From contig LSSN01000128.1 in assembly GCA_001970855.1 (NCBI GenBank), positions 1 to 40,279 of the forward strand: 40,279 nucleotides of DNA, given 5' to 3'. The number at the start of each line of letters is the position of its first letter. Within the stretch, counting starts at the first letter, position 1. The notes below the pieces were generated by a model. That model searched no databases and was not told where the DNA came from. It was given only the letters and a program-made list of their open reading frames with translations. Below are positions 1 to 12,414 of this stretch, piece after piece. The position numbers and the translations under genes were made by a program. Source of the stretch: Smittium culicis. Its lineage: Eukaryota; Kickxellomycota; Harpellomycetes; Harpellales; Legeriomycetaceae.

Positions 1-2322
1 AATACCTATCTATATTTTTACATTCTTGGCGAATTTAATTATAAATAATTTTTGCTCCGTTTATTAGTCTTTTTGTTTTTATTACAATTCCATACCAATA
101 AATAATAAAACTAACTCGATTGCAAGTAGATGTTATGAGGCTTATCTAGCTGGATTTTTATATTCTATTCATTAATATTCAATTATTCATTTTTGATTTT
201 CATCTAATTTATATCTATTCCATAATAAAATTGAACATTAATTGTAAAAAAATGTATTTAATATTGCAGCTTTTGATATTTATCAGTTTTTATTTCCCTC
301 TTTTTTATCATTTTAGATAATAATCTTTAGAAATTATTCAAACCAGAATTTACATTTTTTTTTACATTTACTAGCTATGAAGTTTTTGAAATGTAAAAAG
401 ATAAATCTATCCATCCATCCATTTTTTAAATTTATTATATCTCGAGTTTTGAAATTTCTGAAATTATTCTGAGCTATTTAGATGATTTAGGATTCGATGC
501 TTGTAAAAAGATCATTTGTAAATAAAATAAATTAAAACACTAGTTCATGTGTTAAAGCTAACTGAAATTGATAGTATAAATGTAATAAATTCAAATTAAT
601 TTACTGGACCATTAAATTTGGTAGTCGATTGCTAAGTCAAGTCCATTTATCCAATTTTTTTACATAACACTTTAACTAAGAAATTCACATAGATTATTAA
701 TGTCTTTAATATTTTATAATCGGCTTTAAAATTATGTACTTAAAGCAAGAAAAAGTCTATCTGATAAAATATCATTGTACTATCCTTTGCGACAATACTA
801 TTCAGTTCAAAGCTATTGAAAAAATTAAAAAAAATAAACTAATGGTGATTCTAGGTGCCAGTATTCTATTCCTCTGATTAAAAATGGCATATTTTGTATT
901 AATAAGTTATATGAATATAATTATTTATGTAATAAATTTGAATAAATAACAGATATTGGCATATCAAAATACAAAAAATAATATATGAAAAAGTTATAAA
1001 TGGCCATCGTACCTATTCTTTGTGTCTGTTTATCTTTATAGGGTTTATTTTTTGAACTATTAACTCAACTACAGTGTAGATCTGAGATTATTGTTTCAAA
1101 TGTTTTTAAAAAAAAACAGATTCATATTTTTTTATAGTTCTATTATATAGGTATATTTGAATCTATTATATTTGCTAATAGAATGAATGTAATATAGAAA
1201 TATTTTGATTTTTTAGAGTATAGTGTAATATTAACATAATTTGATTGATTCTACAAAAGCTATTTCTCTTTTTAAGTAATGGAGCTAAGATTTGAATTAT
1301 TCATTTTACTTGAATAGAAATCAAGATGCTTCCGATATTAATGCGGGAAATTTACCCTTTTGAATTGAAAAGGAGTGTAAGAAATAAAACGGTTTTAATG
1401 TGAATCAATATAGAGCTATAGATTAATATATATATAATGTGAATACTAAAAGCTGGTTGGTAGTGAAATAGCTGCATATATAAATAACTCAGTATTTGAC
1501 ATATTCTTTGCATAGTATTTATCCTTATTGTTTCTGTTAATAGTTTGAGATGAAAGGGGTAGTATATGGATAATAACCTAATAAATACATTTGATATTTA
1601 ATTGATATTATTGTTTGAGAAGGAGAAAAAAATAAGATACAGCTAAATGATAGTAAGTGTAGAAAATAATAAAAGATGGTTAAATGATAACCTAATGGGT
1701 ACTAGTTAATTATGCATTCGCTATTTAATCTCTAAAATAAGAATATAAACATTAAAATAAAGTTAAGACTCAAACCCAATGAATTAAAGAGTAAATATGA
1801 TTCATGAAGATTTCCGAGTTAACGAATTTATTACTTTCTATGAGGTGTTATTTTTATATAATAGTATAGATTTAAAGGATATCAGATGATTAAGTTTTTT
1901 TTAATTGACTTGATACAAAAAACGAAATGATACTGCTTTCAATATTCTGATATTATTAAATTTCAGTAATCAAAAAATAAAGTCATAAACTAGATTGATA
2001 ATCTATGTATTATATTTCTCTGGATTCAGTAATCAGTATAATTTCGAGTAGTGGTTAAGTTGGGGATTTCTTAGTATTTTCTTAATGATTAATTTATTGA
2101 TTTATTTTAATGATATTTATAATACTGATATAGAATAAAGCGATATTCTTGGAATATCAGATCAGAAAATTGAAGTTTTTTGGTAATGCTATATTTTATG
2201 AAAATTGAGATATTATTTGTGCTGTGATATTACAAATGTAGAATGTTTTATAGTGGTTGATTAGATGAACACATAGGCTTTATTTTATTTTATAGGTGTT
2301 ATTACTAATATGGATAGCGGGA

Positions 2323-2460
2323 CTATCTGGCGCTTGAGTATGGGCACTTCTTTTTTCCGCAATCTTTTTTTCTATCTACAGACACGCCATAAGAATTTAT
2401 TTCAGGGATCCATTCACATGAGCTAGTAAACTCTCCAGTTGATCGTTTTTTGGCAGCCAT
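2323..2460 (-). CDS. Possible small protein or first exon, 45 codons, unidentified
   Basis: A minus-strand frame from an ATG at 2460-2458 to a TAG at 2325-2323 gives a 45-residue product that starts MAAKKRSTGE. It contains two Cys in a lysine-rich stretch near the C terminus (DCGKKKC). Its codons are less A+T-biased than the flanks and the ATG is preceded by an A-rich leader. A GTAGAT splice donor inside it, after the codons for YGVS, could make it the first exon of a longer minus-strand gene, but I found no convincing following exon. I recognise no family. It may be chance. Confidence 0.2.
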   Translation of the reverse strand: MAAKKRSTGEFTSSCEWIPEINSYGVSVDRKKDCGKKKCPYSSAR

Positions 2461-5400
2461 TTAATCTATTTATTTGGAATTACTTAGTAACAAGGTTTTT
2501 TGTGTGCTATATTAAAGAGGTAAAAAACACTATAAGAACTCGATTAATGAATTGGATATTAAATTTGCCGGTAGGTGTATGCAGAGATATTATGATCTTT
2601 GGTATTAAACATTGTAAGAAAATTGACAGCTTAAATACAAAAAAAGAGAGAGTGAAAGAGACAGGGAGATTTGCTGAGATTTTAGTTTCGGGGCATTGAT
2701 TTCGATAATAGTATGATTTTTAATTTTATTTTTAATTTTAATTTAATTCTATTTTATTTTTATTTTTATAGAGAGCTACGCGCCACTAGTAATAATAGAA
2801 GAGACAAAATGGGATCGGCATTTGCATATGTTTCTAATCATTTGATTGAATTTACGATTATTTCCTGAATTGTTATTTACAATTACACTATTTATGCTTC
2901 TGCCAACTTTAAAAGATGAATAGTACAGCTCTAAATGCTACGGCTTGAAAATGGATATTTTTTGGTAGCGCTCAGATATGGTTTTCTTTGTAGAATCGAA
3001 AATAGAAGTAAGGCTGATCGACATTTAATTGAATAGATTGGGTCTTGCAAATCTTAAGAGAAATTTTTAGTATTGTTAGCATTATTGGATATACTATATA
3101 CTGCATGCATTTATGCGGATTTTATTTAATTAAAAAAATAAACTATTGGCTGCTAAGAAGAGGTCAAATGTTTGAGAATGCAGTAGGTTTGATCATATCT
3201 ATATGCAAAATATGTTTTTTATGATCTACAGTTTTGAGCTGATAGCTTAATCCTGTGGATTATAGCTTTACCTTGAAATAAGCTCTTTCCATTCACATTT
3301 AGTCTCTAATTTCACTGATTATACTATTTCAGCTTCTGGTTTAAATCTTTTTTTTTTTGTACTTGACTTTTGAGTAGAATTATGTTATACCCTTTGGCCT
3401 CAGCTTGCCTAATCTATGGTATGTTTATAGGCATTGAGAATACGGAGTGATATTCCGTCTCTATAAACTAACAAGACAAAATCTGGCAATGATTGCTATG
3501 GGGCAACAGATTGATCACTTAGGCATATATTAACATTTTCTGTTTCGAAGCATTGGTTTTTTATTACTATACTTTGATTTTAGTTTTTTTCTGACTAATA
3601 ATAGATTTGCTAAACAGAAAAGATAATAAAGAAATTCATTCTATGCTTGTATGCAATCATTGGCCGATAACAACCTATCAACTTTATTATTGGATAGAAG
3701 AATAAAACTTTTAATCGAACATAGCTCTGATTGCTTAATATTACGTAACAAAGGCAGTTATTATATAATTTGAAGATATTTGGTATTATATAATTATTTA
3801 ATTTTAACTAGTTTGGAAAGTGTCAATATTGTTATTGTTATTTTTAAAGCTACATTAGATATTGAACCAACCAGAAACTTCGAGAAGCTGCACTATTCAA
3901 TCTGAAAAATTTCATTTAACTTTTTTTTTTTTTTAATCTACAAGTTTATTATTTTAATTATTTTGCACACTGTATTAAGGAGAATAGAGATATCTCAACG
4001 GCATTTCTGTAAGATTTGGGCTATTTTGTTGATATCGAATACTCTTTAAGCTTTGGGGGATTTAGAGCTGTATTTTCTAGCAGGAATGAGTTTTAAAAAT
4101 CTTTTATTTAGGCGACTTTTCTCCAAGTTAGCGACCCTGGCGCCAGTTAAAATTGTTTTTTTAATTGGCTCTTTTAGTGTATAAATGTACTGTTATTATA
4201 GTCTGTGCTTTAAAATGACCAATGCGGTTTATTAGAAATAAACTGACATCATTTCAAGCAACAAACACGCGTTATTAGCAGCATTTTAGCAGCAAACACG
4301 AACAAACTTGTGAGAAGTTGGTATGGAGGCGAGGTCAGCTGGATACATTTGCCTGTCTATTTGATAACACTTTGCTATGATAGTTTTATGAATCATCTAT
4401 GATTTAGTGGTCGCAATATGTCGCTAGGAAATGCTACGGAATTTTCAAACGATTTGTTGATTAAGTGTTATAGAGTATAAAGACCAAATAATCGGGCTTT
4501 TATTTTGCTGCAGTTTGTAGGGTTATCTCTTAACAAGTAATTCTATTGGAGGGCATTAATAAGCTTAAACAACCCCATATATAGTAACCAATAATCTTCC
4601 GCTAGGTTTTTATTTTCTTTTTCAAACTATTCAAAAAAAAAAAGCATGATATTTGAAAGAATTACACAAACCAGCAAACAACCCAATTTTGCATTTCTTA
4701 CTTACAGGTCCCATCTACATAACTTCCAATACAAACTTTTAGCCTAGAAAAATCTCCAAAAAGAGTTCTTCATCTGCGAATGTGAAAACACTTTGTAACC
4801 ATCGGCCTAACAATAAATGAAGAAAAAAAGATGAATTTTTACTTTTACTGAAATTAAGTTTTTCAGAATGTGCTATAACCTTAATTTGCGAGAATCGCTT
4901 CATTCTAGGCCAATCATGCTGTGTAAAATTAGTTTATGAATATGATACTAGAAGGGTTGGGGTTTATAGTAGCTGCTAGTTTCTAGAATTGTTAAAACAC
5001 TGTTAAATACCAACTTTTGCTGCTGGCCTGGATACTATTTCGCCGTCTTGATTAGATAATTAACTGATTTTTTTGATGCAATCTGTGCGTTTTGGTTCAG
5101 TTAGCGCATTTGAGCTTCCAAACACTCTTCCGCTTGATACAGATTGATACAAAATAAAGCTCGCCATCGTATTGGCTTACATGAGCTTAACGTCGAATAG
5201 ATGGTAAATTCTTTAATTCGCGGAATGTTTGACAATCACTGTACCTAAACTAAAATAGGGCTAAACTCAAGCCTGCCAACCAAATCGATAAAGCTCAAAC
5301 TTATCTTCATAATCAACCAATCTATTCTCTGCCTATACAATCCTGCCAACCATGCCACTTAGTTATGGCTGTTTTTGAATCTGTAAATAAACTACACTAG

Positions 5401-5961
5401 AAATCCACACTTAGATTCTACACAATTAGCTCGCCACCTATAAAATAAAGCTTACTATGTACCCATGTTCTTTGGCTACTTATACGCTTTGTATCTGCTT
5501 TATTGCGAAGTTTTTGCCTATTTCATGACATCAACTGTGAAAGTTTGAGATATTTCCCCCGCCGAAAATGATATCTTCCTTTTTGACAACAAAGCCTCCT
5601 CTTTTTTTTTTTTAGCAGCTAACTCCAATTTCTCATTTGCCAGCTAATCCGCTTTTTTTTGGCAAGCTTTCTAATAATGGCAAATAAGCACCAGCATTAA
5701 TCACAAACCATTTCTGACAAACCAACTATTGGCTATATCACCCAAAACTTATTCATACAGCTCTATGATTCGCCTGATATTTGCTTAAATTCCACAGTAA
5801 ACTCTGTGGTTCGCTCTGAGAATTAATTCCAGAAATTTTCAGCGACTTAGACCACTGATAATTTCCAAACGATTCCCAAAACTCGCTGTGATGATCTAAA
5901 AATATATATTAAAAGCACTAAACTAAATAAAATACGAAAATCCCAATTCCACCCGCGGCTG

Positions 5962-5968
5962 TATAAAA
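5962..5968 (+). promoter_or_regulatory. Possible TATA box upstream of the acyltransferase gene
   Basis: TATAAAA sits in a locally G+C-rich setting (CCGCGGCTG just before it), about 227 bases before the acyltransferase ATG. A strongly pyrimidine-rich stretch (about 6000-6170) separates the two, which fits a fungal core promoter. The distance to the ATG is long, so the assignment is tentative. Confidence 0.35.
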
Positions 5969-6194
5969 AGGCTCTGATTTACCATTAAAGGACTTCTTGT
6001 TCTCACTATGCAAGTCTTTCTTTTTGTTCTCTTGCCATCACGCTTTTTTTTCTATTCACTCCGTAATTTACCACAAATCCCATAATTTATACTTCTAAAT
6101 CCTTCCCCATCTACTGAGCATATAGTCTCTCCCCCCTAACTATATCCACTCTCCCCTAAGCTTTAAAAATATCTCTTAATTTAATTTACTCGAT

Positions 6195-8654
6195 ATGGAA
6201 TATTTTTTGTATGATTTAATCCGCGCTTTTTGGATTCAGGTTGTCTCCATCTTCTTCAGAGAAATTGCCTCTGGAAATGCCCACTCCGTTCCAAAAGAAG
6301 GCCCTGTCATCTTTGTTGTCGCTCCACACAACAACCAGGTACCTCTTCACTATTATCTGTCCCCATTATCACCCCTTTTTTTTAATAATCAATCACCTTA
6401 ATAATCTGTACCCCTTTACTCTTTCCACTACTTAACCATCTCCTATTATACTTATAGTTTGTAGATCCTCTTATCCTTTTTAAGCACTCTCCTAGAAGAG
6501 TATATTTCTTAGTCGCTGCATCCTCTTTAAAAAGAAGAATTGTTGGTTTCTATGGCCGTCTTCTTAGAGGAATTCCCGTCGAAAGAGCTATGGACCACAA
6601 AAAAAAGGGTGTCGGCATGGTCACCTCAAACTCTAATTCTGATACCCCTGATCCACTACGAATTTTTGGTCTAGAAACTAATTTTCTCTCTGAATTCCAG
6701 CCTGGTGACAGAATTTCCATTCTCTCTGGAAAACACCAAGCTAAAGTTGTTAAAGTTATCTCTGACTCTGAACTTTTAATGGACTCTGAAGTATCCTCTC
6801 CCGATGTAATAGCCGCTCTATCTTCTCAAACTGGTTGTGCTTATGATAAAATCCCCGCTCTTGACCAGAAAGCCATGTATAAATCTGTCTATGACCGCTT
6901 AAATTCTAATGAATGTATTGGTATCTTCCCCGAAGGCGGTTCCCACGACCAATCTAAAATGTTGCCTCTTAAAATTGGTGTTTGTTTAATGGCACTAGGC
7001 GCCTCTGCTGATAATCCTAATCTAAAAATTAATATTGTTCCTGCTGGTATCCCTTCACTTCTTTTTTTTTTTACTTTTCAATTTGGTTCCTGGTACCTCA
7101 TTCAACCTGGCCACCTGTTTCAGTTTACTAATCCCTATTATTTTTCCCTTTTTTTTATTTTTTTTAGGTCTAAACTATTTCCATCCAAGCAAATTCCGCT
7201 CAAGAGCTGTCATCGAGTTTGGAAACCCTATTCCAATCGACCCAGAACTAGTCGAAATGTTTAAAAAGGGCGGTGAAGATAAGAGAAAAGCGTGTAGCAC
7301 TCTCCTGGAAGTTATTTCTGAAGCATTAAAACAAGTCACCCTTAATACCCCTGACAGCGACACTTTGCAACTCATCCACACTTGCAGGAGATTATACAAT
7401 CCAACTAAACGAACCATCTCTATGAGAAACCAAGTCGAATTATCTAGAAGGTTTGTTAAAGGATACATGCAGCTCAAAGATAACGCCGAAGTTTCAGCTA
7501 TCATCAACAGAGTATTAGATTATAAAAAGAAACTCGAATACTACGGAATACGTGATCACCAAGTTGAAAAATTACATATGGACCGCTTCGATGCCATCAA
7601 GCTATTTACTTGGAGATTTATTTGGCTCGTATTCACTGGCTCACTTGCTCTTTCTGGGGCCATTTTAAATTTACCAGTTTTTATCGTTACCCGTATTGTT
7701 AGCAGAATAAAAGCTAAAGAAGCTCTTGCTGCTTCAACCGTTAAACTTAAAGCCACCGATGTAATTGCAACTTGGAAAATATTGGTCGGTTTAGTATTTA
7801 TTCCAACCCTATACACTCTTTACTCTATATTATACGTCTTCTATGCAAAAAACTTCAGATTTCTGTTCTTTTTGTCCCCCTCCCCAAACTCTGGATTTTT
7901 ATACTCGTTTTTCCAAGGAATTCTTTTAACTACTTTTATAAGTTTAGCATCCCTAAACTTTGGCGAAAGAGCCGTAGACATATTTAAATCTCTTAAACCG
8001 TTGTACACTGTCATACTAGATAGCGACAACATCTCAAAGAAAATTATCTCGGAAAGAGCTGAATTATCTGAATCAATTACCCAACTTGTTAACGAACTTG
8101 GCCCACAGATTTACCCGGAATATTTTAATAAATCGAGCGAGTCAGACTCTGAATCGGCTGAAAGCAGTTCAGGCATTAGAAAACGTACTATTAATAAAGG
8201 AGATGGCAACCCAGACTCTGAAACTGAAAGCAAATCAACACGATTCTCAGTTCCATCAATCACCCCAAAATTCCTATCAAAAATTAGAAGCGTTTCTTCA
8301 TTTGACTTTTTGGGTACTGGTACTGACAAAATCCGCAAGCTTCGCAAGTCTAAAGATGAAAACAGCGCCGAAGCTAAAAGTGAGACCCCTGAACCAAATG
8401 GCGGATTTTTTTCCCAGATCTTTTCTGTTTCGAATTTATTCCAAGTTGGTTGGTTCGATAACAGTCAGGACAGTAACCTACCTGAACTTGCTGAATACAG
8501 CAAGTCGATCAAGTACTCTGGCTCATCGTACTCTACAGACGATGACGCTAGTTTCAGCAGCGCCACACATTCAAGGAATAGTAGTATTGACTCAAACTTC
8601 AGTACTGATGGTGCAAAAGCATTCGGAATGAGTCCTTTAGACCCAAAAAAATAG
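6195..8654 (+). CDS. Glycerol-3-phosphate / dihydroxyacetone-phosphate acyltransferase, Gpt2/Sct1 family
   Basis: Catalyses the first acylation of glycerolipid synthesis (acyl-CoA plus glycerol-3-phosphate or DHAP to lysophosphatidate) in the ER membrane. Exons are 6195-6338, 6458-7046 and 7168-8654, giving 739 aa. Introns of 119 and 121 bases have GTACCT and GTATCC donors. The first splice joins PHNNQ to FVDP, restoring acyltransferase motif I (His45 to Asp51). GIPVERA (86-92) is motif II. FPEGGSHDQ (205-213) followed by MLPLKIG is motif III. GLNYF (245-249), across the second splice, starts the conserved block before RSRAVIEFG. Hydrophobic segments near 390-425, 449-474 and 490-512 are membrane anchors. 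From about residue 570 the tail is rich in Ser, Asp and Glu, as expected for the phosphoregulated C terminus of yeast Gpt2/Sct1. An in-frame TAA precedes the chosen ATG. Family assignment is very secure; Gpt2 versus Sct1 orthology cannot be decided here. Confidence 0.95.
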
Positions 8655-8752
8655 CTTTATCTTTGATTTTGCTCCATGTGTCACCAGCTAATATCAAATA
8701 CAATCATTAAAACTTTTTACTTGTCTTTATTTTTAAATTAAAATCTAAATTG

Positions 8753-8758
8753 AATAAA
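8753..8758 (+). terminator. Putative polyadenylation signal of the acyltransferase gene
   Basis: AATAAA about 100 bases after the TAG stop, followed by a T run. Motif and position only. Confidence 0.4.
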
Positions 8759-8925
8759 AATTTTTTTTTCATCAAACTACAAAAGTCATCTACATTCTAG
8801 AAGTTTGCTAAATATAACTCCTATTGATAAAAAATAAAACTGTATAGCTCAATTCAATTCAGCCTGGTTGAAAAGGCAGCACATAACTTTAAACACAGAT
8901 TCATATGACATATAAAGTTTGTTGT

Positions 8926-8931
8926 TTTATT
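8926..8931 (-). terminator. Putative polyadenylation signal of the TEN1-like gene
   Basis: AATAAA on the minus strand, about 30 bases beyond the TGA stop. Motif and position only. Confidence 0.35.
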
Positions 8932-8961
8932 ATATAGCTGTATCAAACAGTTGATATACTA

Positions 8962-9545
8962 TCATTTTGATATATAAGATGATAAAAGTAAGCGTTGCAT
9001 CTTGATTGACTCCCAGTAAACATTGGGATCTAAACCGCAAACATCTGTTACAGTTCTGGCTTGTAAAAATAAGTCGTCATCAGCGTTGATACTAACATTG
9101 CCAATGATTAAATAAAGACCGCCTTTTGCTAGTATGCCTGCTTTGATAAGATTGGTCTTAATATTAAGTGATTTGCCCTGATTATTTGAATCTACGCGTG
9201 AGTGCTGGATAGGATCAGATGCTATCGCTATTTCATCGACTGGAAAATACTCTTTCAATCTAATAAAAAAAACACATTTATTTAAGTATGAATGTGTGTG
9301 ACAAAAGATGCAGATTGAAAATTGCGCGTTTAGACTTATTTAAAGGTATAGTGGAATTTTTTTCTGATAATAAAAATGCGAATCTCTAATGACTAAGAAA
9401 GCGTATATTAAAAGGTAAACCTGGGTTACAGTGCGAGAATCCTTATGGTTTTCCCAGCCCATGTCGAGGATTGGGATGTGGTTTCGGGTATTGAGTTAGA
9501 TTCAAAGAGCTCATAAATCGAAATTGGATATCCAAACTCGCTCAT
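8962..9545 (-). CDS. TEN1-like telomere-capping OB-fold protein (CST complex)
   Basis: In the CST complex, Ten1 binds Stn1 and helps protect chromosome ends and recruit DNA polymerase alpha. Two exons: 9545-9430 and 9259-8962, giving 137 aa. The 170-base intron has a GTAACC donor and a TTAG acceptor. Reading through the donor would hit TAA at once, so splicing is required. The join gives GKTIRILALLKEYFP followed by DEIAIASDP, the typical first strands of a Ten1 OB fold. Then come LYLIIGNVS and LFLQARTVTDVCGLD and a C-terminal amphipathic helix (NVYWESIKMQRLLL). These follow the order in animal Ten1: a LYIVLGE-like strand, then an ARVLTCVEG-like strand, then the final helix. Length is normal for Ten1 (about 120-160 aa). 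The assignment rests on remembered family pattern in a very divergent small protein. Another OB-fold protein such as an RPA3-like subunit is the main alternative. Confidence 0.68.
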
Positions 9546-10033
9546 TTTATGAAAAGTATAGTTTCAAGATAAATTTTAAATTAAAACGCTTTAAATTATT
9601 CAAAACATATATTAGTGCGGGATGGTATAGTTGTATTTGCGAAATACTTTTTTTTCAATATAAATTCCTGAATCTGTGAAGGGCTAAAATTACTTTGTTT
9701 TTTATTTTTAATTAATCAGTGGACTATTGGTCTATTAATTATATCTTGAATTAATTGGCCTGTTTGCAAATCCTCCCAATAATATTTTTTCTTTCGTTTG
9801 CAAAATTAAATAAAAGTAAAAAAAAATCAAAATAAGTGGCTTACTATATTAGCAAATAAATTATAATCTTACGCTATTTAAACAAAACTACAATCTTGAC
9901 CAAATAAGACCTTTGTACAATTTGTGCATTATTTTGGTATATGGTTTGAACTGATAAAAGGGCATAAAAGCAGCTGAGCTGTACAGTAACTTGAATCACG
10001 CAAAAAAGTATCTAAATTTACTAATTAGTCTGC

Positions 10034-10165
10034 TTAACCCATTCAGTGGCAGTTGGCTTTTTTTGAACTACCAAAATCATCCAACCAAACGTTAACTGAT
10101 AAATCAATATTGTATTTTAATGATTTTTAATCAAATTAAAGAGCGTTGGCGCCGGAAAGGGTAAA
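10034..10165. mobile_element. piggyBac-like MITE, copy A (internally shortened)
   Basis: Starts TTAA then CCCATTCAGTGGCAGTTGGC. Ends GAGCGTTGGCGCCGGAAAGGG then TAAA. The right end reverse-complemented begins CCCTTTCCGGCGCCAAC, so the termini are imperfect inverted repeats. The body is about 124 bases, shorter than copies B and C. It shares TTTTT-GAACTA and ATCCAACCAAA with copy B. There is no coding capacity. TTAA insertion sites plus CCC-starting inverted repeats are the mark of piggyBac-type elements. Confidence 0.6.
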
Positions 10166-11149
10166 TAAATTCTCTTTTTTTTCTCGAAATTTGCGAAATC
10201 GCGACGCGTTTTACGTAGAGAATTTGCATGAACTCGCTCTTTAATTTTCGTTTTTTTCGTGTACTGTGAAAATATCAACCTGTAATTTTAACTAATTAAA
10301 AACCTGAATGCCGAAATTAGCTCTCTATTCTGAAATAAGTAACAATTAATGCTAAACATTTTTCTGTATATTTTGATACCACAAAAAATGTATACGATTT
10401 ATTTTTACATATTATACTATTTTTTTAGAATAAATAAACAAGTCACATTTAATTGGTGCTCTCTATCAAGCGTTTAGTCTCTAGCTTCGATTTAGTACTT
10501 TGTAAAAAAAAAAAGCTGCTTTATATATATCGCGTAAGGTAGCTTCGAAACTCACAAAACTCCTAATTTTTTTTTCAAAAAAACTAAATACAAAAAATCA
10601 TCATTTTCGTGTTTTAATTTATAAAAAATTTTTATCTAGCCATTAGTTCCATCGATTAGATATTTACCCCTCAAGTAATGGTAAATATCTGGGTAACTTG
10701 CTACATGTCAGTTTTAATAGCAAACATACGCGACAAGCCTTGCTATATAATTATATATTTATTTTTTCAAAATAACAAAAAATGGTTGTTCATAATACGC
10801 ATTCACATGATCCCAATCTAAGATACTAGCTAATAACAGAAATGTGTGCATACTACTTCCATTCTTATTACAATTTGCCAACTCGTATTTTTATTTATTA
10901 AAGGTATTTCCCTTTAAATATGCTCCGCTCACAAGTAGAGCCTAAAATGTATGAAATATTCCTTGAAATCTATAAAACCTCCAAATTCCATAATTATTTC
11001 AGTAAAAATAAAAATAAACCAGTTTGTTATAAATTCTGCAGCATTATTAACTTGGATAAAATGATTATACTCCCATATTTTGACCAAAGAAGTATTAATC
11101 CTTATCTTTTTTTAAAAAAAATAGCATTTTAAGCCGGTTTTAACTAAAC

Positions 11150-11567
11150 TTTACATATTTTTTATTAGTTTTTATAAGAAATATCTGTTCTTGTTTTATT
11201 TTAGACGCTTTTCAAATATAAACCTTTTTCGATCCTGTGTTTAATCTTAATTCGAATTCATATTAAGATACTTTTACATTAATTTACTGCTAAAAAGTTT
11301 TTATATCACAAATAATTTTATATTTAGCTGCATATTTATAATTAAACTACAAAACTAGATATTTACAGTCGAGTATTTAACGGATCATCTTTAGAGCCTA
11401 TTGTAAAAATTATAAACCGTTATATAAAATATTATCATGTCTAAGTAAATGGTTTTGAATACAAATCTAATTTTATTATTATAGTAGAAAATTTACGAAT
11501 GTATAATAAATAATATAATTAAATTAAATTAAACTCGTTAATATGTCTGTTTATATACTAATTTATT
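11150..11567 (+). repeat. 418-base direct repeat, copy 1 (left of N gap)
   Basis: The block from TTTACATATTTT to TACTAATTTATT appears identical, base for base, to 11997-12414. Copy 1 runs directly into the N gap; copy 2 begins at its right edge. This is what two contig ends sharing an unmerged overlap would look like, so it is probably an assembly duplication, although a true tandem or LTR-like repeat cannot be excluded. Confidence 0.85.
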
Positions 11568-11996
11568 NNNNNNNNNNNNNNNNNNNNNNNNNNNNNNNNN
11601 NNNNNNNNNNNNNNNNNNNNNNNNNNNNNNNNNNNNNNNNNNNNNNNNNNNNNNNNNNNNNNNNNNNNNNNNNNNNNNNNNNNNNNNNNNNNNNNNNNNN
11701 NNNNNNNNNNNNNNNNNNNNNNNNNNNNNNNNNNNNNNNNNNNNNNNNNNNNNNNNNNNNNNNNNNNNNNNNNNNNNNNNNNNNNNNNNNNNNNNNNNNN
11801 NNNNNNNNNNNNNNNNNNNNNNNNNNNNNNNNNNNNNNNNNNNNNNNNNNNNNNNNNNNNNNNNNNNNNNNNNNNNNNNNNNNNNNNNNNNNNNNNNNNN
11901 NNNNNNNNNNNNNNNNNNNNNNNNNNNNNNNNNNNNNNNNNNNNNNNNNNNNNNNNNNNNNNNNNNNNNNNNNNNNNNNNNNNNNNNNNNNNNNNN
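11568..11996. other. Assembly gap (429 N)
   Basis: Run of N, length 429, flanked by the two copies of the 418-base repeat. If the copies are one locus, the true gap is absent or negative in size. Confidence 0.98.
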
Positions 11997-12414
11997 TTTA
12001 CATATTTTTTATTAGTTTTTATAAGAAATATCTGTTCTTGTTTTATTTTAGACGCTTTTCAAATATAAACCTTTTTCGATCCTGTGTTTAATCTTAATTC
12101 GAATTCATATTAAGATACTTTTACATTAATTTACTGCTAAAAAGTTTTTATATCACAAATAATTTTATATTTAGCTGCATATTTATAATTAAACTACAAA
12201 ACTAGATATTTACAGTCGAGTATTTAACGGATCATCTTTAGAGCCTATTGTAAAAATTATAAACCGTTATATAAAATATTATCATGTCTAAGTAAATGGT
12301 TTTGAATACAAATCTAATTTTATTATTATAGTAGAAAATTTACGAATGTATAATAAATAATATAATTAAATTAAATTAAACTCGTTAATATGTCTGTTTA
12401 TATACTAATTTATT
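11997..12414 (+). repeat. 418-base direct repeat, copy 2 (right of N gap)
   Basis: Matches 11150-11567 with a constant offset of 847. Immediately after it (GAACAAAG onward) the sequence becomes unique and soon much more A+T-rich. Confidence 0.85.

Larger units (their letters stand above)
1..6194. other. A+T-rich intergenic region, no identified gene
   Basis: About 6.2 kb without a recognisable gene. The only long frame on the plus strand (2439-2699) has low-complexity hydrophobic composition and no family resemblance. Composition becomes visibly less A+T-rich from about 2.3 kb and again from 4 kb towards the acyltransferase gene. I saw no tRNA T-loop, rRNA or snRNA signature and no CRISPR-like periodicity. 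The last 180 bases or so are rich in C and T, as fungal promoters and 5' leaders often are. Confidence 0.6.
8655..8961. other. Convergent intergenic spacer between acyltransferase and TEN1-like genes
   Basis: About 307 bases separating two convergent stop codons. It holds an AATAAA on the plus strand and one on the minus strand (both listed) and A/T runs typical of fungal 3' ends. I see no gene. Confidence 0.7.

Noticed and set aside
1355..1377. Another MITE terminus (ACCCTTTTGAATTG)
   Set aside because: It is a short local palindrome (CCTTTT-GAATTG-AAAAGG) without the GGCAGT block or a partner end.
2439..2699. Plus-strand frame of 86 codons
   Set aside because: Low-complexity hydrophobic composition, no motif, no splice context.
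10920..11132. Plus-strand frame of 70 codons
   Set aside because: No recognisable family; Lys/Asn/Ile/Phe-rich as expected from A+T-rich chance frames, though it does begin with a good ATG.
11543..12091. Plus-strand frame of 182 codons
   Set aside because: It mostly consists of the N gap; the flanks are A+T-rich noncoding sequence.
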